NCBI RefSeq assembly: GCF_000003195.3
Contig: NW_018396411.1
Location: 205,379-269,378, forward strand
Length of the DNA stretch: 64,000 nucleotides
Source: Sorghum bicolor
Taxonomy: Eukaryota > Streptophyta > Magnoliopsida > Poales > Poaceae
Direction of reading: 5' to 3'
The translations under genes and the position numbers were made by a program. This document shows positions 61,301 through 64,000 of this stretch, piece by piece; position 1 is the stretch's first letter, and each line of letters starts with the position of its first letter. The notes under the pieces are model-generated. The model was not told the origin of the DNA and did not search any database. It saw only the letters and a list, made by a program, of their open reading frames with translations.

Positions 61301-64000
61301 GATATGTTCCATGCAAACCGTGCACCTATCTTGCATCAAGATTAGAACTATCTCCAAACAGACAGAACCAAGATTCCACATTAGCCTCTTCACCAAGGAG
61401 CACCATCGCGTGCGTCACAAATAGTTTCTTAGCCTATGGTGCATTAGGCACAAACCGTGTACCTATCTTGCATCGAAACTAACACTATCTCGAAAGAGAC
61501 CGAAGTGAGATTCTATATGACACATGTCATCTAGGAGTTCTATTGGGTGCTTCCAAATATATTTCTAAGCATATGGTACGTTCGATGCAATTCGTGCACC
61601 TATCTTGCATCTAAATTAGCACTATCTCCAAACAAGGCAAACTAAGCTTCCACTTGAGCCCCTTTACCCAGGAGTATCATCGGGTGCATCCAAAATGGTT
61701 TCTTAGCCTATGATGCATTAGGCGCAAAGTTTGTACCTATCTTGCACCAAAACTACCTCTGTCTCCAAACAGACCTAAGCGAGATTCTATATGACACATG
61801 TCATCTAGGAGTTCTATTGGGTGCGTCCAAATGGATTTCTTAGCATATGGTATGTTCCATGCAAACCGTGCACCTATCTTGCATCAAGATTAGCACTATC
61901 TCCAAACAGATCGAACCGACCTTCTACTTGAGCCTCTTCACCTAGGAGTACTATCGGGTGCTTCCATAATGGTTTCCGAGCCTATGGTGCATTATGCGCA
62001 AACCATGCACCAATCTTGCACCTAAACTGTCTCCAAACAGATTGAAGCGAGATTCCATATGACACACATGATCGAGGAGTTCTATCGGGTGCGTCCAAAT
62101 TGATTTCTGAGAATACCGTACGTTCCATGCAAACCGTACACCTATCTTTCATCAAGATTAGCACTATCTCCAAACGAACCGAACCAAGCTTTCACTTGAG
62201 CCTCTTCTCCTAGGAGTACCATCGGGAACTTCCACAACGATTTCTGAGCCTATGGTGCACTGGGCACAAACCATGCAACTATCTTGCACCGAAACTAATA
62301 CTATCTCCAACTGGACTGTAGTGAGATTCCATATGATACAGTTCATCTAGTAGTTCCATCGGGTGCATCTACAGTTCCATCGGGTGTGTCCAAATTGATT
62401 TCTAAGCATATGATATGTTCCATGCAAATCGTGCACCTATCTTGCATCAAGATTGGAACTATCTTCAAACAGATAGAACCAAGGTTCCACATGAGCCTCT
62501 TCACCAAGGAGTACCATCGCGTGCGTCCAAAATAGTTTTTTAGCCTATGGTGCATTTGGCACAAACCGTGTACCTATCTTGCACCGAAACTAACACTATC
62601 TCCAAAGAGACCAAAGTGAGATTCTATATGACACACATCATCTAGGAGTTCTATTGGGTGCTTCCAAATATATTTTTAAGCATATGGTATGTTCGATGTA
62701 ATTCGTGCACATATCTTGCATCAAGATTAGCACTATCTCCAAACAAAGCAAACTGAGCTTCCACTTGAGCCCCTTTACCCAGGAGTATCATCGGGTGCAT
62801 CCAAAATGGTTTCTTGGCCTATGATGCATTAGGCGCAAACTGTGTACCCATCTTGCACCAAAACTAACTCTGTCTCCAAATAGACCAAAGCGAAATTCCA
62901 TATGACACATGTCATCTAGGAGTTCTATTGCGATGCATCCAAATAGATTTCTTGGCATATGGTATGTTCCACAAAAACCGTGCACCTATCTTGCATCAAG
63001 ATTAGCACTATCTCCAAACAGATCGAACCGACCTTCCACTTGAGCCTCTTCACCTAGGAGTACTATCAGGTGCTTCCATAATGGTTTCCGAGCCTATGGT
63101 GAATTATGCGCAAACCATGCACCAATCTTGCACCTAAACTGTCTCCAAACAGATTGAAGCGAGATTCCATATGACACACATGATCTAGGAGTTCTATCGG
63201 GTGCGTCCAAATTGATTTCTGAGAATACGGTACGTTCCATGCAAACCGTACACCTATCTTTCATCAAGATTAGCACTATCTCCAAACAGACCGAACCGAG
63301 CTTTCACTTGAGCCTCTTCACCTAGGAGTACCATCGGGAACTTCCACAACGATTTCTGAGCCTATGGTGCACTGGGCACAAACCATGCAACTATCTTGCA
63401 CCGAAACTAATACTGTCTCCAACTAGACTCAAGCGAGATTCCATATGATACACTTCATCTAGTAGTTCCATCAGGTGCATCTACAGTTCCATCGGGTGTG
63501 TCCAAATTGATTTCTGAGCATATGATATGTTCCATGCAAACCGTGCACCTATCTTGCATCAAGATTAGAACTATCTCCAAACAGACAGAACCAAGATTCC
63601 ACATTAGCCTCTTCACCAAGGAGCACGATCGCGTGCGTCAAAAATAGTTTCTTAGCCTATGGTGCAATAGGCACAAACCGTGTACCTATCTTGCACCGAA
63701 ACTAACACTATCTCGAAAGAGACCGAAGTGAGATTCTATATGACACACGTCATCTAGGAGTTCTATTGGGTGCTTCCAAATATATTTCTAAGCATATGGT
63801 ACGTTCGATGCAATTCGTGCACCTATCTTGCATCTAGATTAGCACTATCTCCAAACAAGGCAAACTAAGCTTCCACTTGAGCCCCTTTACCCAGGAGTAT
63901 CATCGGGTGCATCCAAAATGGTTTCTTAGCCTATGATGCATTAGGCGCAAACTTTGTACCTATCTTGCACCAAAACTACCTCTGTCTCCAAACAGACCTA
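58341..64000. repeat. Right satellite array, part 2: octameric HORs
   Basis: Begins with the second ATCAT copy and continues the interrupted C monomer. H-landmarks at 59010, 60121, 61233, 62344 and 63456 give units of 1111, 1112, 1111 and 1112 bp. The size equals 8 x 137 plus the 21-bp H/A insertion minus a 6-bp deletion in F (ACCTAAACTGTCTCC). Units starting near 58540 and 59651 share private variants (CTGCAACTGGACGG, ATCGAGTGAGTCC), so adjacent copies are the most similar. Runs off the window. Confidence 0.96.

Overview
The window looks like centromeric or pericentromeric DNA of a panicoid grass, most likely Andropogoneae (sorghum, sugarcane or Miscanthus group). The main evidence is a tandem satellite with a 137-bp monomer (measured: phase points at 15121, 15258 and 15395). 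In length and sequence character it matches what I remember of the sorghum CEN38 / sugarcane / Miscanthus centromere repeat. No host gene, rRNA or tRNA gene was found. Everything recognisable is satellite or LTR retrotransposon, plus one small hAT-type element.

Layout. (1) 1-11532: minus-strand Ty3/gypsy chromovirus (Del/Tekay type, called G1) in a head-to-tail arrangement sharing one LTR. From high to low coordinate it reads: 59-bp LTR stub, RNase H-integrase-chromodomain fragment, complete 4.27-kb LTR, PBS, accessory ORF, then a gag-pol frame open to the window edge. (2) 11533-12050: satellite. (3) 12051-14727: LTR, PBS and short internal stub of a third element, G3 (minus strand). (4) 14728-26344: satellite with mixed 8-, 6- and 10-monomer higher-order repeats (HORs). 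(5) 26345-37561: minus-strand Ty1/copia element, probably a Sirevirus, with a nested hAT-like MITE and an assembly gap. (6) 37562-44245: satellite with a 356-N gap. (7) 44246-58340: complete plus-strand chromovirus G2 with 5-bp target-site duplication, related to G1. (8) 58341-64000: satellite.

The satellite is organised at three levels: 137-bp monomers, two alternating monomer classes (a 274-bp dimer), and an eight-monomer HOR (types A-H) of about 1.11-1.12 kb marked by a 21-bp insertion at the H/A border. The left array also carries six-monomer units, alternating with octamers over part of its length. The right array is purely octameric, and its register continues across G2.

The most striking coding observation is the accessory ORF upstream of gag in both chromoviruses. 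In G1 it is an intact 234-residue protein: an N-terminus very like the histone H3 tail (15 of 21 positions with one gap, including equivalents of K4, K9 and K14), then a long predicted coiled coil, then an acidic tail. The same family encodes a C-terminal chromodomain, a fold that in other proteins reads H3 methyl-lysine, so an element-encoded histone-tail mimic is a testable idea. G2 is decayed: two in-frame stops, a protease Asp-to-Asn change and a frameshifted accessory ORF. G1 gag-pol is open for all 1331 visible codons.
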